Made by a program: the position numbers and the translations under genes. A DNA stretch of 64,000 bases from Zonotrichia leucophrys gambelii (lineage: Eukaryota > Chordata > Aves > Passeriformes > Passerellidae). Shown here in pieces: positions 11,987 through 22,776 of this stretch. How positions within the stretch are numbered: the first letter of the stretch is position 1; the number at the start of each line of letters is the position of its first letter. The notes below the pieces were generated by a model. That model was given only the letters and a program-made list of their open reading frames with translations. It did no database searches and was not told the origin of the DNA. The stretch is from assembly GCF_028769735.1 (NCBI RefSeq), contig NC_088170.1, positions 45,676,585-45,740,584 of the forward strand, written 5' to 3'.

Positions 11987-12154
11987 CCTCTCATGGGACA
12001 CTGAGGGTAGAGACAGATTGGGAGACTTTCCTGCTGGGCGAGTCTCAGAGAGAGCGGAGACTGGGCCTACGAGCTCCTCAGCCTCCCTTATGCAATCTCG
12101 GATAGAGTGGGGGACAGAAGTCGCATTCCACTTGGCAAAGCAAGAGTTTGTAGT
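11987..12154 (-). CDS. DOCK4: Candidate 168-nt in-frame cassette exon of DOCK4 (unconfirmed)
   Basis: Between the exons ending ...PLETSQ (13339) and starting RMLFNH (9855), the minus strand has a pyrimidine-rich acceptor ending TTTTTGCTCCCAG and, 168 nt later, a consensus donor AGG|GTAAGT. The enclosed 56 codons are open in exactly the phase-0 frame that both neighbours need. They begin TTNSCFAKWNATS and end GKSPNLSLPSVSHER. The stretch is richer in GC and CpG than the surrounding intron. I do not recognise the peptide; it may be a tissue-specific insert, or chance. A mammalian DOCK4 splice form called Ex49 (brain, eye, inner ear) is known to me by name, but I cannot say whether this is it. 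Confidence 0.4.
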
Positions 12155-12344
12155 CTGGGAGCAAAAACGGGACAATTTTTCTTTGCGGCAAACTGTAAAA
12201 CCGCTTTATCTAAAGAGCATCTCCTGATCTTTCCTGTCTGTTGTTTTGGCTCCACTACCACTGATGAAGTGCCCAGTAGATCTATCTGCTCTAAGTAGCT
12301 CCTGAGAAGTGTCCTTCAGTCTGGCTAAGCCTCAGTATTACTTC

Positions 12345-12376
12345 TTAAGTCCTCAAGTAATAGCATGAGGACTTAA
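12345..12376. repeat. Inverted repeat, 11-bp arms
   Basis: TTAAGTCCTCA (12345-12355) and its exact reverse complement (12366-12376) flank a 10-base loop. It could fold in the DOCK4 pre-mRNA about 190 nt upstream of the candidate cassette exon. No known function. Confidence 0.75.
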
Positions 12377-12473
12377 ACAGAAAAGAGATTAAAAAGTAAA
12401 TCAAGAGCCAATTCAATAACCAAAGAAACAAGGGGCAAGAAAAGAGCTAGTTAGAAGCCAATAAATAATTTCG

Positions 12474-12525
12474 AAAATAAAGAATCCTGGAGCTGGTTTA
12501 AAATAAAGAATCCTGGAGCTGGTTT
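12474..12525. repeat. Tandem duplication, 26 bp x 2
   Basis: Two exact adjacent copies of a 26-bp unit containing AAAGAATCCTGGAGCTGG. With no mismatch between copies the duplication is probably recent and may be polymorphic. Confidence 0.9.
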
Positions 12526-13338
12526 TTGTCAGTGGTAAAACTTCTGAAAGACATGAGAGTGTTGAAAGGACAGCTTTTAACACTGTATGTGTGTTCTCAT
12601 CTTTTTCAGCTTCAGCAAGAGGTGCATTGTGTGATGGCAGGGATTAAAACAGCAGCTGCGTTAAAGAAAAACACTTTGGGAAATTAGGTCCATTAAGAAG
12701 AAAAGATGAAATAAGGACTCAGTATTGGTCAGCTTACCAAGTTCATGTTGAATTTCAGAATACTCAAAAACCACACATTTCATACATACAGACCTGTCTA
12801 ACAGTATTTTAAGGCAAGAACACAATACATTGTTTTCTCTGGTGTAACAAAATATCTGTAATTTTTTTCTGACACTGCATTGGAAAATAGGAATTGCCAC
12901 ATGGAATGGGTTATTATCTCACAGTGGCTACGATTAGATTTCTCAGAAGGAAAGAAAGGGGACCTCAACAAGGACAATTGACTTGATAAGAGCTTTTCAT
13001 TCTTTGTCTTCTTCCCTAGATTGAACAAATGCTTGTTGTTCCAACAAGCAGGCTGTGTCATCTGGTAAGTCTCTGCATCTCTCTCTCACTTCAGTAAGTA
13101 AATGTAAAGAAACAGACCTACACCTAAAGAAATCAAGCAGAAATATGGCCAAGCACTATGTACTGTATTCACATCTCTTACATCTAAAATATTTTATTTA
13201 TTTGCTTATAAAGCTATTAAAAAAATCCCTTGAGAAGTTACAACAGTGAACAGGCACCAAATCTGCTCGAAGTTCAGCATGCACATTTATTGTCTTCCTA
13301 GCTATTTGTGCCCCAAGGATTCCCAACAAACTTCTTAC

Positions 13339-13448
13339 CTGAGAAGTTTCCAAAGGAGTCGGGTAGATGGCACTGCAGGGCCTCTCTCTGGGAGACAGGC
13401 AAGAGTTTTCTCGGGAATGCTTATGTTTGTCAGACAGCAGAGGAGAAG
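13339..13448 (-). CDS. DOCK4: DOCK4 exon, tail, local residues 832-868
   Basis: This 110-nt exon encodes SPLLSDKHKHSRENSCLSPR followed by ERPCSAIYPTPLETSQ after the split Ala codon. Acceptor TTCTAG, donor CAG|GTAAGA. It ends in phase 0, so a phase 0-0 cassette such as the one proposed at 11987-12154 could be inserted after it without breaking the frame. Confidence 0.96.
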
Positions 13449-13666
13449 CTAGAATATAAATGTGTCTAGTGATTAAATTCATGCAGTGAAACTCAAGACA
13501 TTTCAATTCTATGCTTATGACAAAAAACCCCTCTGTCTCTAATAATTCAGATTCCCCAAGTAATTGGCTAAATACCATGTCTGACCAGTAACATCATGCA
13601 GAAATTCAGCTGTGTAACATATCAAGAGTCATTTAATACAGTTTACCACAGCAGAGAAGCACTGAC

Positions 13667-13748
13667 CTCTGGCACTGGATGGAGCAGAACTGGTCACATT
13701 AGGTGAAGCAGAATGAGTAGAACTCAGGCTTGAGGTAGATGGACTAGG
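13667..13748 (-). CDS. DOCK4: DOCK4 exon, Ser-rich tail, local residues 805-832
   Basis: This 82-nt exon encodes PSPSTSSLSSTHSASPNVTS followed by SAPSSAR, then G, which joins CT of the next exon (Ala). Acceptor GCACAG, donor GTCAGT. Nearly half the residues are serine, consistent with a flexible regulatory tail. Confidence 0.95.
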
Positions 13749-14259
13749 CTGTGCATAGAAGAGATGATGTTGTTACCAGATCACTTTTACAGGTTTGGAA
13801 AACAAAATTTATAGCATACTTTTCACTAGAACAAAAACCTTAAACTTCTTATCAGTAATTCAAAATAGCAAATCAGTATAAAAACCCTTAATCTAACTAC
13901 ACAAAGATGTAACCAAATACTAAATAAATAAAAATGTAATTAATACAGTAAGATAATTACATCACAATGTAACAGTTGTACAGAAAAGTCTATGCACTGT
14001 CAGATCACTGTGTATCATAGTCCATTGCTACTTACTACATTTGTAAAAAAACTAATGCTCTAATTTAAACAAGAGAAAACAGTTACATAAAAAAATATTT
14101 CTAAGCGAATGAGTTTAACACCTCTCTTAAAGATTGGTTTTTAAAAGAAACATCAGCAATAGTTATGAGATTTCAGAATGAAATAATAGAAGAATTAATT
14201 TAGTAAATAGCCTTGTGAGAAAGATTCTGTACAGTTTGAAGAATGACAATAAATTATAC
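13749..14259 (-). other. DOCK4: DOCK4 intron
   Basis: A 0.5-kb AT-rich intron with nothing else seen. The neighbouring introns at 13449-13666 (218 bp) and 14381-14635 (255 bp) are also short, so the tail exons are tightly clustered here. Confidence 0.85.
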
Positions 14260-14380
14260 CTGCATGTTAAAAACTTCATCTGAGCTTTCTGACTGCCCAG
14301 TGATGTTGCTGACTTCAGCAGAAGCTTGGGATGACAGCGATGAGGAAGAATAGCGATTGACAGCTGGGTAACTCAGGGGG
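14260..14380 (-). CDS. DOCK4: DOCK4 exon, Ser-rich tail, local residues 764-804
   Basis: This 121-nt exon encodes PLSYPAVNRYSSSSLSSQAS followed by AEVSNITGQSESSDEVFNMQ. Acceptor AATAG, donor CAG|GTATAA. Low-complexity, Ser-rich and likely disordered; the sequence closely follows mammalian DOCK4. Confidence 0.95.
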
Positions 14381-14635
14381 CTATTATAAGAATAGTGAAA
14401 TATAAAATGGTTAACTCTAATTGTCAGTCATAATTTTTCATGTGAGAACAGCACACGTTTATTAATCTTTAATTGGGGCTGGGAAGAGAAAGAAGGAGAG
14501 AGAATACATACACCAGCTATTCAAGGCTGAACACACTTCAGCCGGACCATACAAGAAAGCATGCACATAACAGAAGTATTTATGGGTCATCTTCCATGGG
14601 TAGCAAAAATATGTGATTACTAATATTTAACTTGC
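14381..14635 (-). other. DOCK4: GC-AG intron of DOCK4
   Basis: The donor reads CAG|GCAAGT (GC at 14634-14635 on the minus strand) and the acceptor AATAG. GC donors make up about 1% of vertebrate introns and typically have an otherwise near-perfect consensus, as here. U2-type splicing is expected. Confidence 0.9.
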
Positions 14636-14757
14636 CTGCGTCGTGGTATTACCCTGGCAGCATCAGGGCTCATAGAAACAGGTATGGAATTCCGGCATAC
14701 ACGAGGACTTCCATTAGGGAAATGAACAGGGCTAGCTTGTACACAGGCAGAAAAGTC
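14636..14757 (-). CDS. DOCK4: DOCK4 exon, start of C-terminal tail, local residues 724-764
   Basis: This 122-nt exon encodes DFSACVQASPVHFPNGSPRV followed by CRNSIPVSMSPDAARVIPRR, then AG, which joins C of the next exon (Ser). Acceptor CACCAG. The donor is CAG|GCAAGT, a GC donor; no GT site fits the frame, and RRSPLSYP matches the known protein. Several Ser-Pro pairs are candidate phosphosites. Confidence 0.94.
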
Positions 14758-15115
14758 CTGGTGAGTCATTAAAAGAAGATTAATTAAAATTAACCTAATA
14801 TCTTAAGCATTTCATAAAATAGAGATATGTAGATAACTACATATAAATGTAGTTACATGGTATTTTGGATCAGCTTCATCATTAATAAGAAAAATATTTT
14901 AACTTTTCACTGATGATAGTAAAACATGATTACTTTTCTCTGCATAGTATGGGAAGTTTGTTTCTCTTTGCTTTGTGGTACTGCAAAAAGGCTGCAAGCT
15001 GTAATGGGGACAAACAACCAAAAGATGTCACTGTTTGTTGCTTGAGAAAATATACCAGCCCTTAATGCAGCTGAACAGTTTTCTGGTCTATCCTTGCACC
15101 TGCTCATCTGAGTAC
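14758..15115 (-). other. DOCK4: DOCK4 intron
   Basis: A 358-bp intron with donor GTACTC and acceptor ACCAG; nothing else seen. Confidence 0.85.
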
Positions 15116-15235
15116 CTGTATTCCCAAGCTTGACTTCATCACAAAGAACTGATCCACCAGCTTTTTGTGCAATGGCCTCATGTCCTGTGGCACCACCTTC
15201 TCGTGCACTGCCAAGCCAAATTCTAGAATCTGGGC
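15116..15235 (-). CDS. DOCK4: DOCK4 exon, end of DHR-2, local residues 684-723
   Basis: This 120-nt exon (phase 0 to 0) encodes AQILEFGLAVHEKVVPQDMR followed by PLHKKLVDQFFVMKSSLGIQ. Acceptor CTGCAG, donor CAG|GTACTC. It closes lobe C; the sequence turns into a Ser/Pro-rich, probably disordered tail in the next exon. Confidence 0.97.
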
Positions 15236-16975
15236 CTGCAGAAAGGAAAAAAATATTTTTCATCCATTTTCTTTAAGCTCTCATCATCAACTAGGATACC
15301 AAAAAAAACCCCAAAAAACCAAAAACCCAACACCTGTCTAAATCTCTGTAACCAAAAAGGGCTAGGACCAAAAGCATGCAAGAGGATTTACCGCCTCTTC
15401 CTGTTCAACTTTCCAGAAGGTTTCACCTATGCAAATTCAACTGTAATATTAAAAAATATTTCAGATAACATAGTGAAAAATCTGATTTAATGGGAACTTT
15501 ACAAAGGAGCAGTTCTAAACCCTAAATGAAAGCCATTTTCTACAAGAACAGTTGTAAAAAGCATGAAACAACAATTTTCAAATCCTCTGTAATATATTGG
15601 CAATGAAGTCCATGGTCCCCTATCTTATTTCAACTTCCCAGAGACATCCATAAGTGGTGGCCTGATGTATATCCTTGACACAAGGCATGACATCCTTCAG
15701 AATTACAGTGCTAAAACATTAATCTCACTCAAATTTGGTCACATGCATTCAAAATATTGAACTGGTTACATGAGGAGCCAGAAAAACTCAGATTTAAAAA
15801 CAAAATACCTAGGGTGTGCTGTAATATCTTTGGATGAGAGCTCCTGGCTGATGTTTTCAGGCAGCCTGCGATCAGGCACGCAGCTGTACAGCATCCCTGA
15901 CCTGGGGTCAGGACTGCAGCACATCCATCCACACACAGAGCCATGCCAGCCCTTCCAAATGCTCTGTGTTAAATAAGCTCTGGGCGCCAGAAAGGGTTGA
16001 GCTGCTGTTGCTTGGAACCCACATTTTTGTTACAGGAAGTTATTAACTCCAGTTTTATATTGTAAACATTAGTGAGATTAACCATAGCTTGAAAAAGTTA
16101 AGTTATAATGTCAATTACTACACATTGTCTCAGTGAAACTTAAATGAGGTCATTGAATCTGTTCTGATTTATAATGTCTGAGAACCTGTCACTTGGCTGA
16201 TCTGACCAAAAGATCCCACAATGCTGATGAAAAATGGAATTTCCATCCTGCCAAATTCTAAGCTGGCAATAAAATTTGAAACTTCAACATGCTGCATAGA
16301 ACAAAAATAGATAAATGCCTGTTAAAAGAACTGAAGTATTAGTAAGATCTTTGATTTTAAAATATTCAGCCTTTTCAAATGGAAAAACTTCATCTTTGAG
16401 GCTGGTAGGTGATTGGCTTATAAATGAAAGGAGAAATAATGCAAAAAACATATAACACATAGAATACTCATATCCATAATTTGTGTTTATCTTACTGCCT
16501 ACCCACTTTGCCAATTAGTATTACTTATCTTTCATTGCAATAAGATTCTGAATGCTTTTTTGCTCTTAAAGCAAACCTTGTAGTGAAAATACTTTCTGTA
16601 ATATTGGTAAAATACAAATATATGCCAAAGCCATCAAATTTTTCAATGAAATAAGGTTTATTCTGTCATAGTGATAAAATATTTTGTGCAAATATTTGTA
16701 TATGAGCATGACAAGACAGGCCTCTCACTCAACCTTTATTTTACACAAACCAGTTTGAAATTATTAAGTTGATAATGGAAAGGACTAGGGAAAATATATT
16801 CGCATGGCCCAGAAACCTGCTTGTATAGAAAGTTACTCTCTTCTTGGAATCTAACTCAGAAAACATTGAAGACAACAGGGCAGTTATTAACCTCTGATAT
16901 TTTTTATTTTATTTGGAGACATTTTTTGGTAGAACAGCTGAACAGGCCATCTTGTCAGTCTTTTCCCCACTTTAC
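15236..16975 (-). other. DOCK4: DOCK4 intron
   Basis: A 1.7-kb intron with a short A/C-rich simple stretch at about 15300-15330; nothing else recognised. Confidence 0.8.
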
Positions 16976-17059
16976 CTGCTCAAGTGTAAGTTCTCTTAAG
17001 CGTGTGATCTTCTCTCCATCTTCTGGATGGTTCAAGATGTATTCTTTGACAAAGAATGC
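16976..17059 (-). CDS. DOCK4: DOCK4 exon, DHR-2 lobe C, local residues 656-683
   Basis: This 84-nt exon (phase 0 to 0) encodes AFFVKEYILNHPEDGEKITR followed by LRELTLEQ. Acceptor GCTTAG, donor CAG|GTAAAG. It is catalytic lobe C sequence directly after the nucleotide-sensor segment. Confidence 0.96.
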
Positions 17060-18575
17060 CTAAGCGCAATAAAATTACAAAGTAAAACAAAGTGAGTAAA
17101 AACACACCACTTTTATTTCTTTTTTTTGAAAACAAGTTTCTAGATAACATTTTCAAATGTTTTCTAAGTTTCTTTGAACTGCAATAATTGATAATACATG
17201 TTAAATAAGTAATTAATCATATAGTCATTGGTGGAGACCATTGGCAAAAAAACGTAGCCACTAGTGAATGGATAGGTTCAACATTTGAAATATGAAGCTT
17301 CTTCCCCATCAGAAAAGAAAAAAAAATACAGGAAATCATTTAAAGAGGAAAAAGAGGGAAGAAGGAAGACAGAATCAAGAAGGCAGCAGATAGTCAAAGG
17401 GCACTTTTTAAAAGTTGGAAGTTGCCTTAAGGGAAGGAAGATAACGGTAAAGACATGGTCACCCTTTCCTCAAGACCAAATGCTCCAAGAGTGACTGAAC
17501 TTTGAACTTTGTACAGGGCAGAAGGGAAAAGCAGGTGAAATGGAAAAGCATTTACAGAAAACAGGATAGCAAGAAAGGTAGAAGGTAAGAACTGGCAAAA
17601 CAACAGGCAGACATATAAAGACTGAAAAATGGACATGCAAAAAGAAGAATTAGAGGGAAATGGAAGAAAAAAACAGCCCCACAATTATTGCTAACAGTTT
17701 TGATGTTTACAAAATGAATTGCTGAAAAGTCCTATTTTAATACAGTGAGAGACAGAGGGCAGAAGGGAGTCGAAACACGAACACCGTCTAAGAGATCAAG
17801 AATTACAGCCAAGGACAATAATGAGGAGCAAGCTAGAACCTTTGATATGCTTGTGAGGAATGGAAGCTGTGCAGACACTGAGCTAGCTCTGACACTGCTA
17901 ATTCAAACCAGACATAGTTCTGACATGACTGTATTTCTCCAGGGACTCCCTTCATCGTGCTTCACTATGCTAAACAGTTTTGTTGTTGTTTAAAGGCAGT
18001 TAGGAAACATAAAAAATGTTACTGCTTTGCTTCGGTCTCACAATTTTCATAACACTGCAGTTTTGATGACAGATTCTAATACTTTGCTGAATTCAATTTC
18101 TTGTAGTTTAATTAAGATGCAGTTTTACCAAATTTAACACTGTTGAGTGAACACTGAATCTCTCAGCCTTTGAGACAAGTGGACAGAATGCTATTCAAAT
18201 TGTCATTTTCAAGGGAAAAACCAGCAGACCCAAGTATCTCATAAGACTATTTGGAGAAAGAAAAATCAAGTTGGGCTGCAAAAAACCTCTAACTCTTTCT
18301 TTATACTGAAGTTTCATAATTCCACAGAATTTTGTATAAATACAGCATCCCAAACATTTAAGGCTTTCCTAATGTGATTCTGAAATTATAATAATGAGGA
18401 ACAACTGTTAGAAACAAATCCAGTGCTAGACATTTCTAAATTGTATTTATTTATTTTAATGCCTTTCCCCCCTCCTCCCAAAATAGCTTTTCTTAAAACT
18501 TGGAAAAGAGATACAAGAAAGATCAAGAAAATTATGATTCTTTAAGATAATGAACTTCTTGTTGAGAATTTATGC

Positions 18576-18606
<31 letters not shown>

Positions 18607-19019
18607 AAACAAAATATATATACATATATATGTATACGCATATAAAAACTAGAAGGTCTGCACAAAAAAAACCAAATTTGTTAGTTGGCCAGAAGTAACT
18701 CCTAAGCCAGAATAGGCAGTGTATTATAATAATTTACTTACAATTAACTGGTTAATTGAAAATTTCAAAAAAAATCACCGAAGAATGCAGGGTTAATTGT
18801 GAACTGAGTCATCTCTGGAGTAAGTTTATGGTACTATCTACTGCAAAATGGTTATTTCAATAAACCACGTCACTAACATTACCTAAACCAAAAGTGCAAT
18901 GTAGGTATAATTACAACAATTATTCATACAGCACTTTCTGTCCTTAATTTATACAGAGGAGCTGCATCTGTACAGGGAAAGAAATAGGACTTTTAATAAA
19001 CAGAAAGTAAATTGCTTAC
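17060..19019 (-). other. DOCK4: DOCK4 intron with TG/TA microsatellite
   Basis: A 2.0-kb intron. It carries a purine-rich stretch at about 17310-17400 and the compound microsatellite at 18574-18645; otherwise unremarkable. Confidence 0.8.
18574..18645. repeat. Compound (TG)n(TA)n microsatellite
   Basis: About 13 TG units followed by TATATA-rich sequence with interruptions. Alternating purine-pyrimidine DNA of this kind is usually length-polymorphic and can adopt Z-form. Confidence 0.95.
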
Positions 19020-19196
19020 CTCTTGGTATCTAGCAACTCCACCATTAACTGCTGCATCAATGACCCCATTTAGACACATTGTGAGAGGGTTAATGTTCTG
19101 CATCTGTCGAGTTTGACACTGACTAATCAGTGTTCTTAACTGCTGGTTTTTATTTTCTAAAACTTCAATAGCATTCTCAAGGGGGCTCATTTCCAC
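19020..19196 (-). CDS. DOCK4: DOCK4 exon, DHR-2 lobe C with nucleotide-sensor region, local residues 597-655
   Basis: This 177-nt exon (phase 0 to 0) encodes VEMSPLENAIEVLENKNQQL and runs through MCLNGVIDAAVNGGVARYQE. Acceptor TTTCAG, donor GAG|GTAAGC. From what is known of DOCK2 and DOCK9 structures, the AAVNGGVARYQEAF segment matches the helix-10 insert, whose valine excludes the Mg ion and drives GDP release. The assignment to this exact valine is by analogy. The sequence looks intact, so catalysis is expected. Confidence 0.97.
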
Positions 19197-20656
19197 CTGA
19201 AACATGAGTGAGAAGCATTGCAAACAACTTAATCTTCAGTTGAAAGATGAAATATATTGGAGGTAATTTTTGATTTCTTAACATAAAACAATATTATTCT
19301 ATGTCCTAGAGTACTTTGAGAGACAAAGTACTTCTCAGCTGGGGGAGAGATTTGATTTTATCATGCAATCAATGATCAAAATAATCAACTGTCATTCTTT
19401 TGTAGATTCATTATCTGTCCTTGAGAGATGACCCAGCCCTTGTTGCAAAATATTAACATACTTTCAGCCAGGGGTGGAACTCTTAGAATTCACGATTAAA
19501 CCTTCCTTGGTAATTACCTAAAAGAGGCTTGGGGTCAGGTTGCTTAATCTCTTTAAAGGCACAGAACAGAGCTGAAGTATTGGTGAGTTAGTTTCCTGAT
19601 CCAAAGTGAAGTTACCAATGAGACTTTATGGATCAGGAATTTGAATGCAAGCTTTGAGCTAAAATAATGATCAAGTTACAGTCAAAGGCAGCCTTGAGCA
19701 GGATGTGCCTCTCAACTCTCAAGGGTGGGGAAGTTCTTTCAACAGGTAGTGTGAACAGCCAGAAAAACCAAATGCTGAGCGTTGGGAAGAGTACAGGCTT
19801 GCAGCTGCCTATAATTTACCAAAATATACAAGTGTAAATCTGAGTCATGACCTCATACATGCCCAGGAAAAGTTCTTGCAGCTTACTTTTGTAAATGGTG
19901 ACTCTAAGGGTAAAATGCTAGTAAACTGAAGGTCTTCATATCAGTGGTCATACTAACCTAGTAAAGACTCAGCAGGAGTCAACTAACAAAATTTTTCATG
20001 TCACATACATTTTGATTTTACTAAACTCCACCTTTGGTTTTCTATAGGAGAATATCAAGATGGTGATGTTTTCCTGCTATTATAAGAGAAAAACACAGCA
20101 GAGTTTTACAGAAAATCGATGGTACTATAGCATCCTTATATTAAATGGGATTATTCTAAGACTAGCTTTGACAAGAAGGAAGGAAGTCACAGATGCTATG
20201 TATACTCCAAGGCTCAGCAACTGACCAGTTATTTAGAGATCTTTATAGGAGGAGCCCTCCTCCAAATATATCTAGAATCTATTTCAGGATTTTTTAAGTA
20301 ATAGAACAAGAAAGGGAGAGGAAATTCCAGTGTGTCAATAACAGACCGGTACATTTGCTGAGTTTTAAGTAATTTACTGACATTAAATGTTGCCTTTGGG
20401 TGTCCATTATTATTCTCAACTTCTTTTTCCTCAGCTGTTTAAATGAATCCAAAGGGTAGTTCTTAAAAATACTTTTCAAGACAAGAAAAAGCAGACAACT
20501 CAATATACTTTGTAAATAATTTTGTTGTAGCCACCTTGAGAACTTGGTCAAAGAAATTACATATGTGTAATAAATCTTAAAGCAGTTCATTGACCAACAT
20601 ATGATTAAGGAAGTAAACCAAGCCACAATATGTATTGACATGAGTCTCATACTCAC
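19197..20656 (-). other. DOCK4: DOCK4 intron
   Basis: A 1.5-kb intron whose first 363 bp (20656-20294) stay open in the upstream exon's frame. No repeat recognised. Confidence 0.8.
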
Positions 20657-20743
20657 CACTTCACGTTTTTCTACTTCAAACCAACGAGATATTCCAGGTA
20701 AACTCTGCACCAAGATCAGTGTGGTTCTCTCTACCCATAGACT
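20657..20743 (-). CDS. DOCK4: DOCK4 exon, DHR-2 lobe B, local residues 568-596
   Basis: This 87-nt exon (phase 0 to 0) encodes SLWVERTTLILVQSLPGISR followed by WFEVEKREV. Acceptor TTTCAG, donor GTG|GTGAGT. It joins lobe B to catalytic lobe C. The reading frame stays open for another 120 codons past the donor, so intron retention would add a foreign tail. Confidence 0.96.
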
Positions 20744-22004
20744 CTGAAATATACAGAAGCAATTTATTTCCCTATTGGACTCTGTATCTTCCTTAATTAT
20801 TACCAGTTTCATTTATGAACACTTTCACTAAAGTAACAGTATACATTAAAAAAAATACTAACATCCAAATTCTACTGAAATGTAGAATAAGTCAATGACA
20901 CTTGCTTTTTTCTTACTTTCTAGGTCCTACTACTAAGCAGTAATTTCTGCTGATTCTTCACTCTTAAACTTTATTATATATTGTCCCCAAATCTCCAAAA
21001 GTCACCCACAACTGCATTGGTATTTTAATATTTCTTTTGTGATCTAACATCTGAGTAGAACAAGAGTTCTGAAGCAGAATAACTTAGAGATCAGAGAGCA
21101 TGATTAGGTTTCCTTTGAGAAGCCCTATTCAAGATTCCAGAATGCATAGCTGATGGGAGACTCAAATATCATACTGGTAAACACTTTGTGCCAGAGGTTT
21201 GTAAAATGACAAATCAACACAGAGGATAGTGCTTACAAAAAATATATGTAAGCTGTACAATTAAAACAAAGCTCAAACATACATCAGAAGACAACAGTGA
21301 CTCAATTTAGCTAATTTATTATCCTTACAGTTTTTTCTTCTAAATTTATAACAAAATTATTATGAGATAACTCTTTTTGTCAGACTGAATACCAGAAAAT
21401 ATTCAGCATCAGGATGTGCTTCTAGTGGGTAAGAATTAAAATTACACCAGAAGATGAATTTTACTGTGACATTTTTAGTAGAAGGAACAGAAGTGATTTA
21501 CCTATTAGGGAAGGTACTATTGCTTTTCCCTGAGACAATCTCTAAGTTCAGAGGTAGTTTTTAGTCTTGATATCACAGGAACAGGTCATTATGCTGCAGT
21601 TCAGTCAAAACTGTCTCTCCCTCAAGAGAGATAACTTTAGGCAATCCTATCCATACCCCAGACTACATCCTTAATGTTTTCCCATCTGCCTGAGAAACTT
21701 TTCTGAGACTGCTCTATCCAGTTCTGCCTTCTATACAAAACGACGCAAAAAAAAAAGATAATTTTTTCCATTTTAGTCACATTTACAGCAAAACCTCTGC
21801 ATCTCCCATATATTTTTGATACTATTTTATTAAAAATACGAAGTGAAATACTCAAACCTGAGATACCATCTCCTCTAGAGAATTTGATGTACCACACTCA
21901 GCTGAATAATGCAAATGCAGATGATTTTTCAATAAGGCAGCTTTTGTTGATGTTACAAACAAATCCATAGGTCCACTAGATCAGGAAAGGGCATAATACT
22001 TTAC
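20744..22004 (-). other. DOCK4: DOCK4 intron
   Basis: A 1.3-kb AT-rich intron with nothing recognisable. Confidence 0.85.
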
Positions 22005-22171
22005 CTTGAATTCGTTTTCCTTGTCCTTGGTCCCTTTGTGAAATGGTCTGTCGTATCGGAATCGCCAGATGTGATTTACTTTGTAAAAGCTCTTGATATT
22101 ATCAGGAATGCCATCTCTCTGCAAAACTTCCTGGTTTTCTGGAATTGGTGTCACTGCATAAATCTGCAAAT
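22005..22171 (-). CDS. DOCK4: DOCK4 exon, DHR-2 lobe B, local residues 512-567
   Basis: This 167-nt exon completes the Tyr codon, then encodes LQIYAVTPIPENQEVLQRDG, IPDNIKSFYKVNHIWRFRYD and RPFHKGTKDKENEFK. I chose the acceptor ACATAG because it keeps the frame. A second AG (TTTGCAG) 8 nt further in would shift it. Donor AAG|GTAAAG. This is the lobe B strand region that packs against the GTPase. Confidence 0.95.
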
Positions 22172-22776
22172 CTATGTGTAAAGAGTTAAGGCTATCCCAC
22201 TTTATTCAAATTAGCAAAGCATATTGACTCCTGAAGCATTACAGAAGAAAAATTCTTTAAAAAGCGTGCCTCATAAAATGCTTTTATACTGTTAATGGTT
22301 TGGGAAAGGAACCAGAGAGATTTTTTGATTGAGATTTCTTTGTACTGTTTTGTTGAAAATTTCATCTTTATTTTTGAAATAGAGCTACTTACAAGGAATA
22401 GTACATAAAGGGATTTAGTTAAATATATTCTTACATAATATGTCATGCTATGTTAAAATAATGTTGTATTGTAAGAAGTTAAATTACTGTACCTTGAACT
22501 GCTACACCATTATCACAGTGGTGATAGTTCTGTAGGTATTTTTAGCTAAAGAAATAATGTCAATAACATGTCAAGGAATTCTTAAATAGAACCAAAATTA
22601 TACAAGGAACTTCTCAACATAATAGAGTGAACTGGGACAAAATGCAGGGAAATTCTCACCTACCATTTATTTCAGTGGAGGCACCATGTGATCGAAATTG
22701 GCTATAGGTGTACCTACATCTTTTACAAGCATAGAACATGTAAGTGCAGAGTATGGCTTTGTGATTATGTGGATAC
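22172..22776 (-). other. DOCK4: DOCK4 intron with weak splice sites at both ends
   Basis: A 0.6-kb intron. The donor (T|GTATCC) departs from consensus at several positions. The acceptor (ACATAG) has a thin pyrimidine tract and a competing AG 8 nt downstream, but a good branch-like CTTAAC lies about 18 nt upstream. Confidence 0.85.

Larger units (their letters stand above)
9856..13338 (-). other. DOCK4: DOCK4 intron with candidate cassette exon
   Basis: This 3.5-kb intron contains the 168-nt candidate exon (11987-12154), an 11-bp inverted repeat (12345-12376) and a 26-bp tandem duplication (12474-12525), all within 550 bp. The rest is AT-rich and unrecognised. Confidence 0.8.

Noticed and set aside
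22005..22163. Exon start at the TTTGCAG acceptor (22163)
   Set aside because: It would lose Tyr-Leu-Gln and break the phase with the upstream exon; the start at 22171 fits exactly.
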